Positions 49,368-60,621 of a stretch of DNA of 64,000 nucleotides are shown here, one piece after another. The notes under the pieces were generated by a model that saw only the letters and a program-made list of their open reading frames with translations, ran no database searches and was not told the DNA's origin. Both the position numbers and the translations under genes were made by a program. Position 1 is the first letter of the stretch. Each line of letters begins with the position of its first letter. Location: assembly GCA_024449915.1 (NCBI GenBank), contig JAMZAV010000024.1, forward strand, positions 992,001 to 1,056,000, read 5' to 3'. This stretch comes from Sweltsa coloradensis. Lineage: Eukaryota; Arthropoda; Insecta; Plecoptera; Chloroperlidae.

Positions 49368-51458
49368 TTACTTAAAGGGGCTATTACCCTAAAAAAATAT
49401 TTTTTACCACATAATATACATAGCATAAATCTACACTTAAATGATTGTTTAAAAATTATATCTTGTAACTGTGATTTTACACGAATTTTTCATTTTTTTT
49501 TATCATCATCAAATTTGCGAAAATTGTCGTTTTGGGAAATTTCTTAAATCGGCTTTAACTTGATTATTTTTTGTTCCACATAGATACTAGAGCATTGTAC
49601 CAATCTAAAATGACCCTTTAAAAAATCGTGCCTTGAAACTGTGCACAAATATACACTAAAACACGTAAAAATATGCATTACAAAATCACACCCCTTCTTG
49701 GTAATCAGCATATTTTGACCGAACCACTTGCCCAGATTGCAAAAAAAATATAAAGGATTTACAGAAAAGGCTGTAAAGTACTTCAACAATGGCCAGTATT
49801 TTTTTTCGGATCAAAATCCTCCAAGGTCAAGGGGCATAAAGATCGTCTCCATGTTATTTCTTATGGGAGATTTTTGCCGATGGGACCTAGCTCGAAAAAT
49901 ACCAAGTTCGACAATTTTTTTCCTGGTCAAGGGGAAAAAATAATTTTTCTGTTGATTTCTAAATTCATAACTAGTTAGCCTGAATGAAATATACTAGGAA
50001 AACGCTTAAGTCCCGCCGCGTTGTTGGATGAGCGTAATTGGTGCATTGAGCTGCCATGTGTTATGCGGATTTTCTTTGTTCTGTGACAAAATCATTACTA
50101 AGTTGAAGATTTTTTTTAAAATTAATTTAAATTAAATAAAAAATAAACTTTAATTTTTAATTTTTTTAATTAATCGTAATTTTAAAAAAGATAAAAATCC
50201 TAAAATTGCGATTTTCTAAGAAATAATTATTCGATTGCGCTCAAATTTCACACGAATATATTAATTCATAAAATTAAGGTTATGTGAAAAAATTATAACA
50301 ATCGGTTAAAGCATGTAGGTGTTATAAGTCCAAGAATTGTTTTAAAAAAGAAAAAACCCGTAAAATTCCGATTTTCATGAGAAATAATTTTTCGATTGCG
50401 CTCAAATTTCACACGAATATCTTAATTCATAAAATTATGGTTCTGTGAAAAACTCATTAAAATCGGATAAAGCATGTAGGTGTTATAAGTCGAAGAAATT
50501 TTTAAAAAAAATCGAAAAAAATCGTAAAATTGCGATTTTAATGAGAAAAAATTTCGATTGCGCTCAAAAACGTGGCAGTTCTAAGTTCAGAGATTTCGAA
50601 GGTCTCCAGAAAATTTCATTGCAATTGGAGTATCGGTTTAGCCGGAATCGTGCTGACAAACACACAATAATACAGAAAAAAAGAAAGAAAGAAAGAAAAA
50701 AACATTCCGGATTTTTTTCTCCAGTGTAGTGAAATGGAATCTTCGCTTCGCTCGCTACGCTCATCCAATTATTTTGAGTTTAGCGGGTGAATACCCGGAC
50801 CCCTTTAAAGGGGTATTTAACCGCTTAACTCAAAAAATATATTCCATTCAGGCTAACTAGTAATGTATTTAGCAATTAACAGAAAAATTATTGGGACCAC
50901 CATGACCTCCCAAAAAATTGTCAAACATGACATTTTTCGAGCTAGGTCCCATCGGCAAAAATCTCCTATAAGAAATAACATAGGGACGATCTTTATGCCC
51001 CGTGACCTTGGAGGATTTTGATCCAAAAAAATATTGGCCATTATTGACGTACTCGACAGCCTTTTCTGTAAATTCTCTATATTTTGTTTTGTAATTTGGG
51101 CAAGTAGTTCGGTCAAAATATGCTGATTACCAAGATGGGGTGTGATTTTGGAATGCATATTTTTGCGTGTTTGAGGGTATATTTGGGCACAGTTTCAAGA
51201 CACGATGTTATAAAGGGGCATTTTAGATTGGTACTATGCTCTAGTATCTATGTGGACCAAAAAAGAAGCAGGTTAAAGCCGATTTAGGAAATTTTCCAAA
51301 ACACCAATTTTCGCCAATTTCTGGATCAAAAAAATTAAAAAATTTGTGTTAAATCACAGTTACAAGATGTAATTTTTTAAACGGTCATTTAAGTGTAGTA
51401 TTGTGCTATAGATCACGTGGTAAAAAATAATTTTTGGGGTTTTAGCCCCTTTAAGTAA
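49368..51458. mobile_element. Large foldback (palindromic) element, split by family D copy 2
   Basis: The left end TTACTTAAAGGGGCTATTAC and right end TAGCCCCTTTAAGTAA are inverted. Nearly the whole length is one imperfect palindrome: the left arm (49368-49993 plus 50772-50806) pairs with the right arm (50807-51458), each about 650 bp. Matching landmarks include TTTGCCGATGGGACCTAGCT at left and AGCTAGGTCCCATCGGCAAA at right, and the centre ACCCCTTTAAAGGGGT (50799-50814). No ORF longer than about 100 codons and no transposase motif. Class unknown. Confidence 0.85.
49994..50769 (+). mobile_element. Family D element, copy 2, nested in the palindrome
   Basis: Begins CTAGGAAAACGCTTAAGTCC, ends GCTACGCTCATCCAAT, and follows copy 1 block by block, with a similar 165 bp internal module. 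It is flanked by TA (49992-49993 and 50770-50771). Removing it with one TA restores the sequence of the opposite palindrome arm, so TA is the target duplication. Small ORFs inside are chance. Confidence 0.85.
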
Positions 51459-54400
51459 TGCTCTACTGTAGCGATGCAAAAGCACTGCCGGTGTGTATAT
51501 TACTTGTTGTTGTAACTGGGGTCTGTACAGTGTACACGCGCCAGTTGTTCTGTTGTTCTGTTGTTCTGTGCTCCGATAGCGCCACCCACGTGTCAGAGGT
51601 CGCACCTCGTGCTATGAATAACAGTGTGTGCGTGAGCCGTGATGTTTGCGTTCGTTCCTACAGCACAAAGGCGAATAACTTCGGTATATGAAAGCTTTTA
51701 TCAATTTTTATTTAGCTTCATTTGTAACAGAATACAATATTCAAGGGGCAGAAATATTTCTATAATATTAAATGTCGTACTGTTAAAATACAAATTAAAA
51801 ATATATCGAAGCAAATATTATTATGATTCTGTAATATCTTCAAGACGGTTTCATGGGAATAATATAACACGCAAAACATACTTATGTGTGTGGTTAAAAA
51901 GTATGTACACCCTGGACCAGAAGTAAATCAAGGGCTGGGTGTGGTAGATACAACTAGACTTATTGATTTACTTACAGTCGATGCTGTACAAAACATACGA
52001 ACGAAATGTTGCAAAATTCTACATATCAGTGTACAAACTACGCCTAAACGATATCAATTAATCAGGGTTGTTTGAGATTGTAGTAATTAACTTATAAATA
52101 AACGTGCAATGTTCATTTTAGTAAAATCAAGATAAAAGGGCCGGAACAGTTAAATTTTCACAACGTTTAACAAGTCGATAATATATTGTTAATCTTATAA
52201 ATACTGATAACAAGCACAGGGTCTGCAAATATGAAACGATTGAGTTAAATTGAAGATAAACAATGCTGTGTGTGTGTGTGCGCCACTGCCCCCCCCCCCC
52301 CTCCCACGCCAAAATATCACGAAAGACAGTTCGACTTCTATCGGAGACCGTAGCTAGTAATCATAACTTCGCTGTTCTCTTGTGTGGCTTTCTCATAAAA
52401 CCAGGTAATTTAAACAAAAAAAATTTTAAGAAGGCTTTGAGTTAAAAGGAATATTTTTACATATCATTATGGAAATCTCGCGAATTGTTCCGCGGTTGTT
52501 CCTGTAGGTAGGCCTACCCACCTCGCCCTTTCCCCTGAATACTCTCTCTTTTCTTATCGGGGCCTCGAAGATAATAAACTTAATAGAAGTACATTCAAAT
52601 CGTAAATCTCACTAGGGATGAAATTCCGTCAATGTTCCAAACTTCACAGGTCGTTAATCTTCATTCGTTCTTTCTTCCATTCCCAAAGTCTGTTATCTGT
52701 AACTACACTGTTTTATTTCCTCTTCGTAGGAGCATCGAAGCGATTTGTGAAAATACCGAAAGCGTTTCTAATCGGTGTGCATAAAGTTAGATGGAGTGGA
52801 TCGAGGCCATTGTAATAGGTAACGATGGCCCCGACTGAATTCTCCATTTGCTCTAGCTTGTCTGGAAGTGAAGCGATATAACGATAATCGGTTATACGTG
52901 TAATGGCTTAGAGGACTAGGGCTTCATTCTGAGCTCTACACAGATGCATAATATTGAGGACATCGGTTCCGAGACGCCCACAGGCGATACCTCCTTGTTC
53001 AGCGGAAGGTCACTACCAAGACCTTCCAGTAATGTTTCAGGTCGAGTAAGGGAGAATATTGGGTAAAAACAATTGTTTATCATAAGAATACCCTGTGTAG
53101 CGTACACATTAAACATATCATGTGTCACTTTAGGTGGTTAAGAGTGTTTGGGTTATCATTATGCTGATTATTTCCATTCAAAATCATGAGATATTTACAA
53201 ACTTCCTATCAGTGCGACAAGAATTTAACCTTTTTGTGTTACAATCGGTTCTGTCCCGTATTTTAATTCTATTTACACCCTTTACACACCCATGTAACGC
53301 TTGATAGAGCTTGATAATAGTGTACAGTCATAAACATGTAGGGTTGTGTTAACAATCTTAATTAATGGCAAATACAAGAGACGTATGACCTACATTAATG
53401 AATTCGATAACAACATCTCCTATTGAAAGAATGAGGTAATAATGTTTGAAATTGTGTTCCGGATGGAAAAGGAATTTTGCAGGACCAAGTTGTAGACCTG
53501 CATAATATACTTGTTATCAATGTACGGTGAAGTTGTAGTTGTGGGTCGCTAACTCGAACTGTTTTCACCGGAAGAGATTAGATATTAATGAAAAGATTGG
53601 AGTCCGAGCCAGCTCGAATGTTTCTTGTCCCTAGTGCAATAGTACGGTTTAGTTGGTTGTCGTGCATGGTAAACAGAAAACATTCTTGCTTTGAATCTTT
53701 GTGCGGTGAGATATGGAGGCCATTGTAGAGAACGAGCTTAATGGTGAAGAATCGCTACCATTTCAGGGGAGCGAGAGGTAAACTTACAGTGTGTTGGTGT
53801 TGTGTAAGGCAATGTAAGGTACTTAGAAGTAGACAAATGTGGTGATTTTTAGGTTTTTTGGTGGAAGAATCTCCCTCATTCATTCTCATGGTTGAATCGC
53901 AACGGAAAATCAAAAATCAAAATATCCGGAAGACGTTCTACAATGTTACTGAAACCAGGACACACGTAGTAGTTGTGGATGCAATTAAAAATATCTCGAT
54001 GTTACATCTTAATTGTTTGAAATATTTTATAAACGCATTTTCTCTAATGGGTCTCAATTAGAATCTATGCACACGCTATTGAACGTTTTCACCTAGATTT
54101 TAAATCTAATGGAGTATGCAGCAAACCGTTACATCAATGCTTGTTCGTTGCTTAATAATATGGATATTTGTGCCCTAAAACCCATAAACTAACCAATCTT
54201 ATTCTAATCTAATCAACTAAGCAAACTTTTACCAATGTTCTGGCGTTACTGTTCTCAATTTTTGGTGTACACTAAAAAAAACTAATTTATCATGTATCCA
54301 ATTAATAAGTTACAATTAGCATGGCTTACAATGATAACGCGGCTATAAATAGCTTTACTGTGTGCTGGTTCAGAACGAAGAAATGTCTGAGCTAGTTTGT

Positions 54401-55573
54401 TGCATTGTTCTCAATTTGAATCCTAATACTAATAGATTAATTAATAATTCATTCTGGTGCTAGCCTGTTTTCAAATGCAAGATATCAATAAGATAACATG
54501 TTCGATCTGCACCTGGTGCGGTACGCAAGGTCACTGATTCGATGCAACCCACCGCCCACAGTACTTTAGAGAGTACGTTATAGGTGGCTTGTGGCTTCGT
54601 CTCAATAGACACTGTACTATTTGGACTATACATAAATGTTCTTAATATTTATTGCCATATTTGTACTTGCTACTTGTTTGAATTGTATAATCTTGCGCAA
54701 GTAGGATAATATAACTAGAATCCTGCAAATACGTATATTCACAACGTATTCTCCAACCAACAATGTAATAACTTGTCCACAGCAATCTAACCCAAACTTG
54801 TTTTTGTTGAATATTGAATAATTTTGCTCCCATTAAAAACGTTAGCGCTTCAAAATACACAAAGTGTGATAATATTGTAAATTTGCATCACAATCTTTCA
54901 ACGCAAAGAATTCTCTCACTGCATTTCCTGTTGCACACATCCTACCAGAAAAAGTGAAAAACCGAACGAAATTTTAAACATAATAGCCCAACTACTTTTT
55001 TGTTTACTCACTTTTTTTGTTTGTTAGTATCTCAAGTCCTGATCACCGTTGTATATCTAAGCAAGGTATGCCAGCAGAATTCTTGTCATGAGAACATCCG
55101 GACATAAGTGCACTGTTGGACGTGTTTAAATGAATTACGGAATTACGCAAATTACTCGTGCAACGAAGGGATATTAATACAATATTACTTATTTGTGAAC
55201 TCCCTTTGCTAGAGGGCATCAACTACCGTAGTTGACTGTCACAAGAAAAACAGAAATATCTTTCGTGGTAGGAGTGTTTATTTTCCTTTACGGTTCACTT
55301 GAATCTATGATAAGCCTACTTTTCGAGACGAAGAGCGGGTATAAGGTTAAATTATAAAAATACATACACGCATTGTTGCGTGACTCAATACGCAAGACTC
55401 TGTTCCACACGCTTCGGATCTGTTCCCACCTTATGAACCATCATTGCTTGCTTACACCGTTATGCCGCATTGCCGCTACACCTTGTTTTAGATCGGTAGA
55501 TGTAAGAATCATCACGAACAGGCATAGGATCCGTATTAGTAGTGACATATACATGGGTCTACATGTCAGTAAA
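51459..55573. other. No gene recognised; C13 tract and possible SINE head
   Basis: 51540-51565 is a (TGTTCTGT) repeat. C13 lies at 52289-52301 next to a GT microsatellite. About 54500-54555 (ACCTGGTGCGGTACGCAAGG, TGATTCGATGCAACCC) is weakly tRNA-like. No coding sequence recognised. Confidence 0.4.
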
Positions 55574-55855
55574 TAGGGAGCGAAGCGTACCGTTATCATA
55601 CGTTCAGCTCTTGGTGGAGGTGCTGGCGGTGGGGTAGGTCAGGCTCCTGGCCCCATGGTCACCAAAACATTCTTGCTGAAAGACATTGCCAACAAACAAT
55701 CATACAATCCGTGCTCGTGAGACGCCACACACACGCACAGACACGCACACACACGCACACGCACACGCACACACACACACACACGCACACACGCACACAC
55801 GCACATAGACGAACGGACAGAAAAGTGATGCATATAGAATCTTTTTTAGGTAATT
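55574..55855 (+). mobile_element. Family A MITE with expanded CA/CACACG tract
   Basis: Starts TAGGGAGCGAAGCGTACCGT, the best preserved left end in the window. Core TTGGTGGAGGTGCTGGCGG, then CATGGTCACCAAAACATTCT, CGTGAGACGCCACAC, and ACGGACAGAAAAGTGATGCA. The CGCACG part of the family has expanded here into a (CA)n/(CACG)n microsatellite at about 55728-55805. Confidence 0.65.
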
Positions 55856-56969
55856 GACTAAGTGCTACGGTGACTTGTATCGCAGTTCAGTTTTTAAAAC
55901 ATATACTTATTTACACGCCCCGAATGACTCGACACAGTTTTCTAAACGAGTATTTTCGCCACTATATTGGATGTCTCTGGTCTAGACGATGTGACTCCCT
56001 CTGCTATACACGGTGTATTTCAACTCGAATCCAACTTGAAAGGAAACGACGAACAAAACACGCCTGCCTGCCTGTTTGTTTTTTGTCGGGTAAAACTTAC
56101 GAGACAAGCATGAGTTATGTTATAGGCCTATAAAAAAACATGCACCGAAGAAAAGACCGGAACATCGTTTGCCAAACAGCTATCCACCACCGGAAATTAA
56201 ATGTATATTTTCTTCCTATAGCACATTGTTGAAAATCTATAGCAATAAACTAAAATGAAATATTCTATTGTGTGCCCTAAATTACCCCCAATCAAACAGT
56301 TTACTGTACGCGGAAGGAACTTTCTTGAGCCTGTGTTATTTAAAGTTGTTCAACTTCTAAAACAAAGTTTTCAGTGGGATTAGCTCGAGAGACGAGAGAG
56401 TTTGAGTAGGTTTATTTGTGTCTAGAGGGTCTTGTGTTTTATGAATAAACTTAGTTACAAAATACAAACATAGAAGCTTTGATGTTAGACGGAAAACATG
56501 AAAGGAAAACTACTTACTGGATTCTCTGCATCTTCCGAACTATTGTCGCGGAAGTCGAAACTGATAATTTTACCTTTTCCTAGTTTTTGAACGTCGTTTT
56601 GTTTAAATTCACAGATTTGATTTGAAAGTAATCTATTTATAATTGTCATTTTGGAAATAGAATTACTGAAAAAAGAGCATTACACACTTTTTCCCGAATG
56701 GCACCTGTCTTTCTTTTGACAGTTTGAAAGCATACTAACTCATTGTAGCAGTCAGAATTTCTGTCTTGCAACATTGTCATTCCACTACATCGATGTACCA
56801 CAGATATTATTTTAACTGACCTACACTGATTCTTTACCACCACTCTTAGAATAATTCGAGATCTTAAAATAAATGTTAGCCATAATAAAAATGAATTCCA
56901 ACTTTTCTGATCTCTAAACAAAACTGACTACTTACATGGACATAGGAAAGTGATTCCGTTCGTGTTCAG
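55856..56969. other. Sequence just upstream of anoctamin exon a; no promoter identified
   Basis: If exon a is the first coding exon, promoter and 5' UTR should lie here, but I see no convincing core promoter. Two small frames (55870-56133 plus, 56646-56921 minus) have no recognisable motif. Confidence 0.4.
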
Positions 56970-57182
56970 GTTCCGGTCCCTGGTGTAAGATACTCAATGA
57001 TCACTGAAATGTTTCACATGGAAGGTGTGTTCTACAATCTGTCTGGTTTCAGTGAGGAAATGTCTCAGCTGGGCAAGCGCTACATGGGAGAGGAGCGCTA
57101 CGAGCTGAACACACCCGAGTTCTCGGCGGAACGGGGCTACGGTTCCATAAACCATGACCAGGACCTGCAAGGGATATTACAG
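56970..57182 (+). CDS. Anoctamin (TMEM16)-like gene, exon a (N-terminal)
   Basis: First recognisable coding exon of an anoctamin-family gene. An acceptor AG at 56968-56969 precedes an open frame that ends exactly on a codon at CAG, followed by donor GTATCA at 57183. The frame contains an ATG at 56997, so it is either an internal exon starting at 56970 or the first coding exon starting at the ATG; an in-frame TAG at 56943 blocks anything further upstream in this exon. The translation is hydrophilic and acidic (SGFSEEMSQLGKRYMGEERY, ending DLQGILQ), as expected for the poorly conserved cytosolic tail of anoctamins. This exon alone would not identify the family. The call rests on phase-perfect joining to the next three exons (phase 0 to 0). 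It is GC-richer than its surroundings. Any 5' exons or promoter are not identified. Confidence 0.6.
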
Positions 57183-57493
57183 GTATCATAATATTCTCAC
57201 TCTTGTGAACTCTCTTAAACTTGATGATAGTATGTAAGCACCACCCGTTATTGTATACATGCATATTTGATATAAAATAATCTGTCTTCCTTCCAAGTAG
57301 ATATACGTAAAACATATATTGTTTGGTTTGAAATGATTATTTTATTTTTTAAGCCCCCACCAATCTTCGGTTTTTACGTCATTGCGTGGAAATACATACT
57401 GACATTTCAAACAATATTAATAATTAATAAAACACCATCACAGTAATGGTTGTATACATAATCCCCCCAGTTGAGAGTGTCTGTTTCTTTCAG

Positions 57494-57635
57494 GACGACG
57501 AGTCCTCGTCCGACCCTGGCATGGCCGGTCAACGTTCCGGCTCGTTCTGTGAATCTTCCACCTACTTCAGAGACGGTCGTCGCCGAATAGACTTCGTGCT
57601 GGTGTATGAAGAGTCGATAGGCACCAGGGACTCGG
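57494..57635 (+). CDS. Anoctamin-like gene, exon b (start of dimerisation domain)
   Basis: The exon follows a good acceptor (pyrimidine stretch ending TTTCAG) and ends one base into a codon before GTAACT; reading on would hit TAG at 57641. It encodes a Ser/Asp-rich stretch followed by FRDGRRRIDFVLVYE. That motif (F.DG...IDFVLVY) is the hallmark of the start of the conserved anoctamin cytosolic dimerisation domain. Anoctamins are ten-helix membrane proteins that act as Ca2+-activated chloride channels and/or phospholipid scramblases. Which activity applies cannot be told, because the pore and Ca2+-site helices lie beyond the window. Starts in phase 0 from exon a and ends with one leftover base (G), which matches the two-base start of exon c. 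Confidence 0.85.
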
Positions 57636-58091
57636 GTAACTAGCTACCATAATAACGAGGTCCTGAGCAATTGCTCATTGTTAACACTCTTACTATCATA
57701 AGACCATAATATCTGTAAAATAAAACTTTATACAGAGTGTAACAAAATGTGGTAGTTTCTCATCACTCTTGCACATTTATCTGTGTGTACTCAGCTCTTC
57801 TCTAACACATTAATTCATCACTTACAAACTCATTATGTTCTTGTTCCATTACACTTTATCTAGCTAAGAAATAATTAAGGGAAGTCAACCTCCTTTGTCC
57901 TTGTCAAAAACACCTAAATAAAAATAATGAAGGTGGAGGGAATGTAATTAAAAACAAAAGCTGACTATAACGTATTTAAAACTTCGTTTATATATTTTGT
58001 TATGTATATATTAAACAAAATGGTTTAATGAAAATATCATTAACTTTCAATTCTAATCCAACAGGTTTCGCTTTACTTTTTATTGCCCTTA

Positions 58092-58323
58092 AGCGGCCGC
58101 TCGTCAGTGGGGTCTGCTAGGGTTGAGCTAGCCCCCCCCCCCCCCCCCCGAGGTAATCGATGTCTTGCAATGTTGGTCCAAGTGCAGCGAGCGGCCGCTC
58201 GTCAGTGGGGTCTGCTAGGGTTGAGCTAGCCCCCCCCCCCCCCGAGGTAATCGATGTCTTGCAATGTTGGACCAGGTGCAGCTAGCGGCCGCTCGTCAGT
58301 GGGGTCTGCTAGGGTTGAGCTAG
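58092..58323 (+). repeat. 94-98 bp tandem repeat with poly-C, spanning the splice acceptor of exon c
   Basis: Three copies begin at 58092, 58190 and 58284, each opening with AGCGGCCGCTCGTCAGTGGG (a NotI site in each) and continuing to GGTTGAGCTAG. In copies 1 and 2 the CTAG is followed by a C-run (18 and 14 Cs) and then a segment ending near GCAATGTTGG. In the third copy the same CTAG is the acceptor of exon c and coding sequence replaces the C-run. The repeat has therefore duplicated the sequence that carries the acceptor. The C-runs may act as an unusual polypyrimidine tract. Length differences come only from the C-run and a few substitutions, so the array is young. Confidence 0.9.
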
Positions 58324-58421
58324 GCATCCAGGGCTCCAGTAGGAAGAGGGCCAACAAGAAGGAGATCTGGAGGCAGAGGTTCCTGGCTAACTTGCGGCGA
58401 GCGGGGCTGGACATGGAGGAG
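58324..58421 (+). CDS. Anoctamin-like gene, exon c, with GC donor
   Basis: A short exon (98 bp) encoding GIQGSSRKRANKKEIWRQRF and then a segment ending RRAGLDMEE. This is the basic, Arg/Glu-rich helix (R..F...L...GL..E pattern) that follows the FVLVYE strand in anoctamins. The acceptor I chose is the CTAG at 58320-58323, because only this one supplies the two bases (GC) needed to complete the codon left by exon b. The nearby AGs at 58330 and 58336 give wrong phases. The exon ends at GAG before GCAAGT at 58422: a GC-AG intron with an otherwise ideal donor. Reading through instead of splicing gives a stop 10 codons later. The acceptor lies in the last copy of a tandem repeat (see 58092-58323). 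Confidence 0.8.
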
Positions 58422-58423
58422 GC
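58422..58423 (+). promoter_or_regulatory. GC splice donor (GC-AG intron 58422-60621)
   Basis: The donor reads GAG then GCAAGT, the consensus for the rare GC-AG class in which the flanking bases match U1 snRNA nearly perfectly. No GT donor close by keeps the frame and joins RRAGLDMEE to the VVKSNNKK-LVYFLKLHA block. GC donors are often weaker and associated with regulated splicing. Confidence 0.75.
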
Positions 58424-60130
58424 AAGTGTTGCAACTGCACTATTCACAGGGTGTTAGTACTAAATACCAGACAGTGCATCCCCCCGAAAATCCCACTATT
58501 TCACCCCGGAGTGACTTCGCGAAACTAAAACCTCCCTATAGTGCAATCTCCCCCGAGGATAAAATCCCGATAGTTTAGACGTTAGTGCTCGCGTCTTGGT
58601 GAGTTAGGTCATTTGTCCCTACCAGCCTAACAACATTGCTGACCGCTCCCTTCATTTGCTCACACCAGAAGGGTGCATCCACCGGCGCCCTACAGCTGAC
58701 TTCCACCCCTTCCTAATGGCTTTATGAACGCCAAAACTTTGAAAATATCCCTAACGACAACTTAACAGAAACGCAATATGTTTCAACAGTAAGAATCGGC
58801 AATCATCCATCAAGTATTCATAACCAGAGGGTTTCTTATGTGCAATATTATCCAGTTCTGTTATAGATTCCGATAAATAATGAAGAAAGCTCTTGAGCCA
58901 ATAGGGTGCTTTGTGCGGAACTCGATATGGCAACCACTTATCGATATCAATATCATAGTCGGTACGGTGGTAATATATTACGATATCCTACTTCGACAAC
59001 GATCGCGAGCAAGCAATTGAACAGAAACGCAGCACACCCCGAGTATTCGACGACATTTCTCCTATTTATCTGTCTAAAGAGTTGTAAACGATATTCTTGT
59101 GTATGATAATTCGCTTTAGACTCCCAGGAAATTAATGTGATAGTCTGCTTGTCAAAATTCAAAATTTTCAGTGAAAACTCGGACAAAAATCCTGTTTTGT
59201 TCGCTAAGAATCCATCAAATTTCTTGTCCACTCTGATTCTCACTCGAGAATGTGAAATTACATTCATATATTCTCTTATGATAGTTCTAGCCGTATAATA
59301 AATGTTAATGACATATTTATAGATTTCGTTGATTCATACGCTTATTATTGCAGATTTTGTGAAACATATTGCGGATTTTCACGCGAAATATAGGGTAAAA
59401 ATATACTGTATGTGACAGATGAAATTGGTTATATTGCAGTAGGGCTATTACCTTTTAGAAGGGAAGGCAAAAGCGCCCTTCTATCTTGACGCAGGCTATA
59501 TGTGAGAATATTTAGCTTATATTCGAAACTCTCATTAACAGGTAAATTGTTAGTTAAATGAAGACGTCGCGAAACCGCGTGCCTTTGAGAGCATTGCAGT
59601 ATACCTCGGCAACCCCATATAGTAATTGTTATATACGCAAGTTTCTGATGGGGGATCGAGGTTAGTTGCAGCTTAGCGATAGGTTAAATCTAATTTTCCC
59701 ATGGTTAACCCTGGTCTAAAACGTCTGGATACAGCAATCTTGTTTCTATGAAATGTCATTATCACACAACACCGCGTATCTTAATAATCGTTTCGTTATT
59801 ATGAGGTTTGGGAATACTGTGCCTTGGTGTTGGTTAGTTAAAAGTTCCATCAATGCAAAGTTTAGATGGGAGAAAAGGTATACTTTTAATTAAAATTCAA
59901 TGGCTTTGGCTTATGCGTATGCTAATTAAAAATTAAATTAAACTTTAAAACCTCTTCTAGTGTGAATCAGACAATCAACCATTAACCTTAATACTCTAGA
60001 ACTTCTTTTTACGTTCACACTTTTAAGTTTTTTATTATTGTGGTTTTCCATCCAATTATGTGTGTGGTAAAAGAAGACATTTTTATAAGCAGGTTGCTAT
60101 GTTCTGTGCATAAACAAATGAGACAACAAG

Positions 60131-60139
60131 ATGATGATG

Positions 60140-60219
<80 letters not shown>
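60131..60219 (+). repeat. (GAT)n(AAT)n microsatellite in an anoctamin intron
   Basis: A few GAT units followed by about 25 AAT units, within the GC-AG intron. The poly-Asn and poly-Leu frames across it (60040-60360 plus, 60015-60251 minus) are artefacts of the repeat. Confidence 0.95.
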
Positions 60220-60621
60220 GGATGCGACGAGAAATCGCCACGCACGTACACAGCAGAAAAGAAACATCATCTACAACAATTTACAATTTATAAAGACTTA
60301 TTAGTTAGAGTTAAGACAAAAGTAATAATGTATGTAATAGGTACACATGGAAGTATTTGACGTAAGTCGGTACAACATGTAAACTCCGGTTATAACCGAG
60401 TTTGTATGAATACATCCAATAAAATAATAATAATATGCAGAACAAAATTAAGATAACATTATTACATTCAATGTGAATGGTAAAAAAATGGACTGTAAAA
60501 GTCATAAGTTAGTCTATAAAGTACCAAACAACATACAACATGTAGTAGAATTTCCTCATATGTGCTAAGCAATATTTCAAACAAGTCCTCGTGGAATATG
60601 ATGTTTGTCGGTTTGTCACAG

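Noticed and set aside
55639..55833. Cys/Val-repeat minus-strand frame resembling a cysteine-rich peptide
   Set aside because: A translation of the (CA)n/(CACG)n tract in a family A MITE.
58254..58457. Single 67-codon frame starting at ATG 58254
   Set aside because: Its first part is the tandem repeat and its end is intron; only 58324-58421 is supported as an exon by phase and family similarity.
60015..60360. Poly-Asn / poly-Leu open frames
   Set aside because: They are translations of the (GAT)n(AAT)n microsatellite inside an intron.
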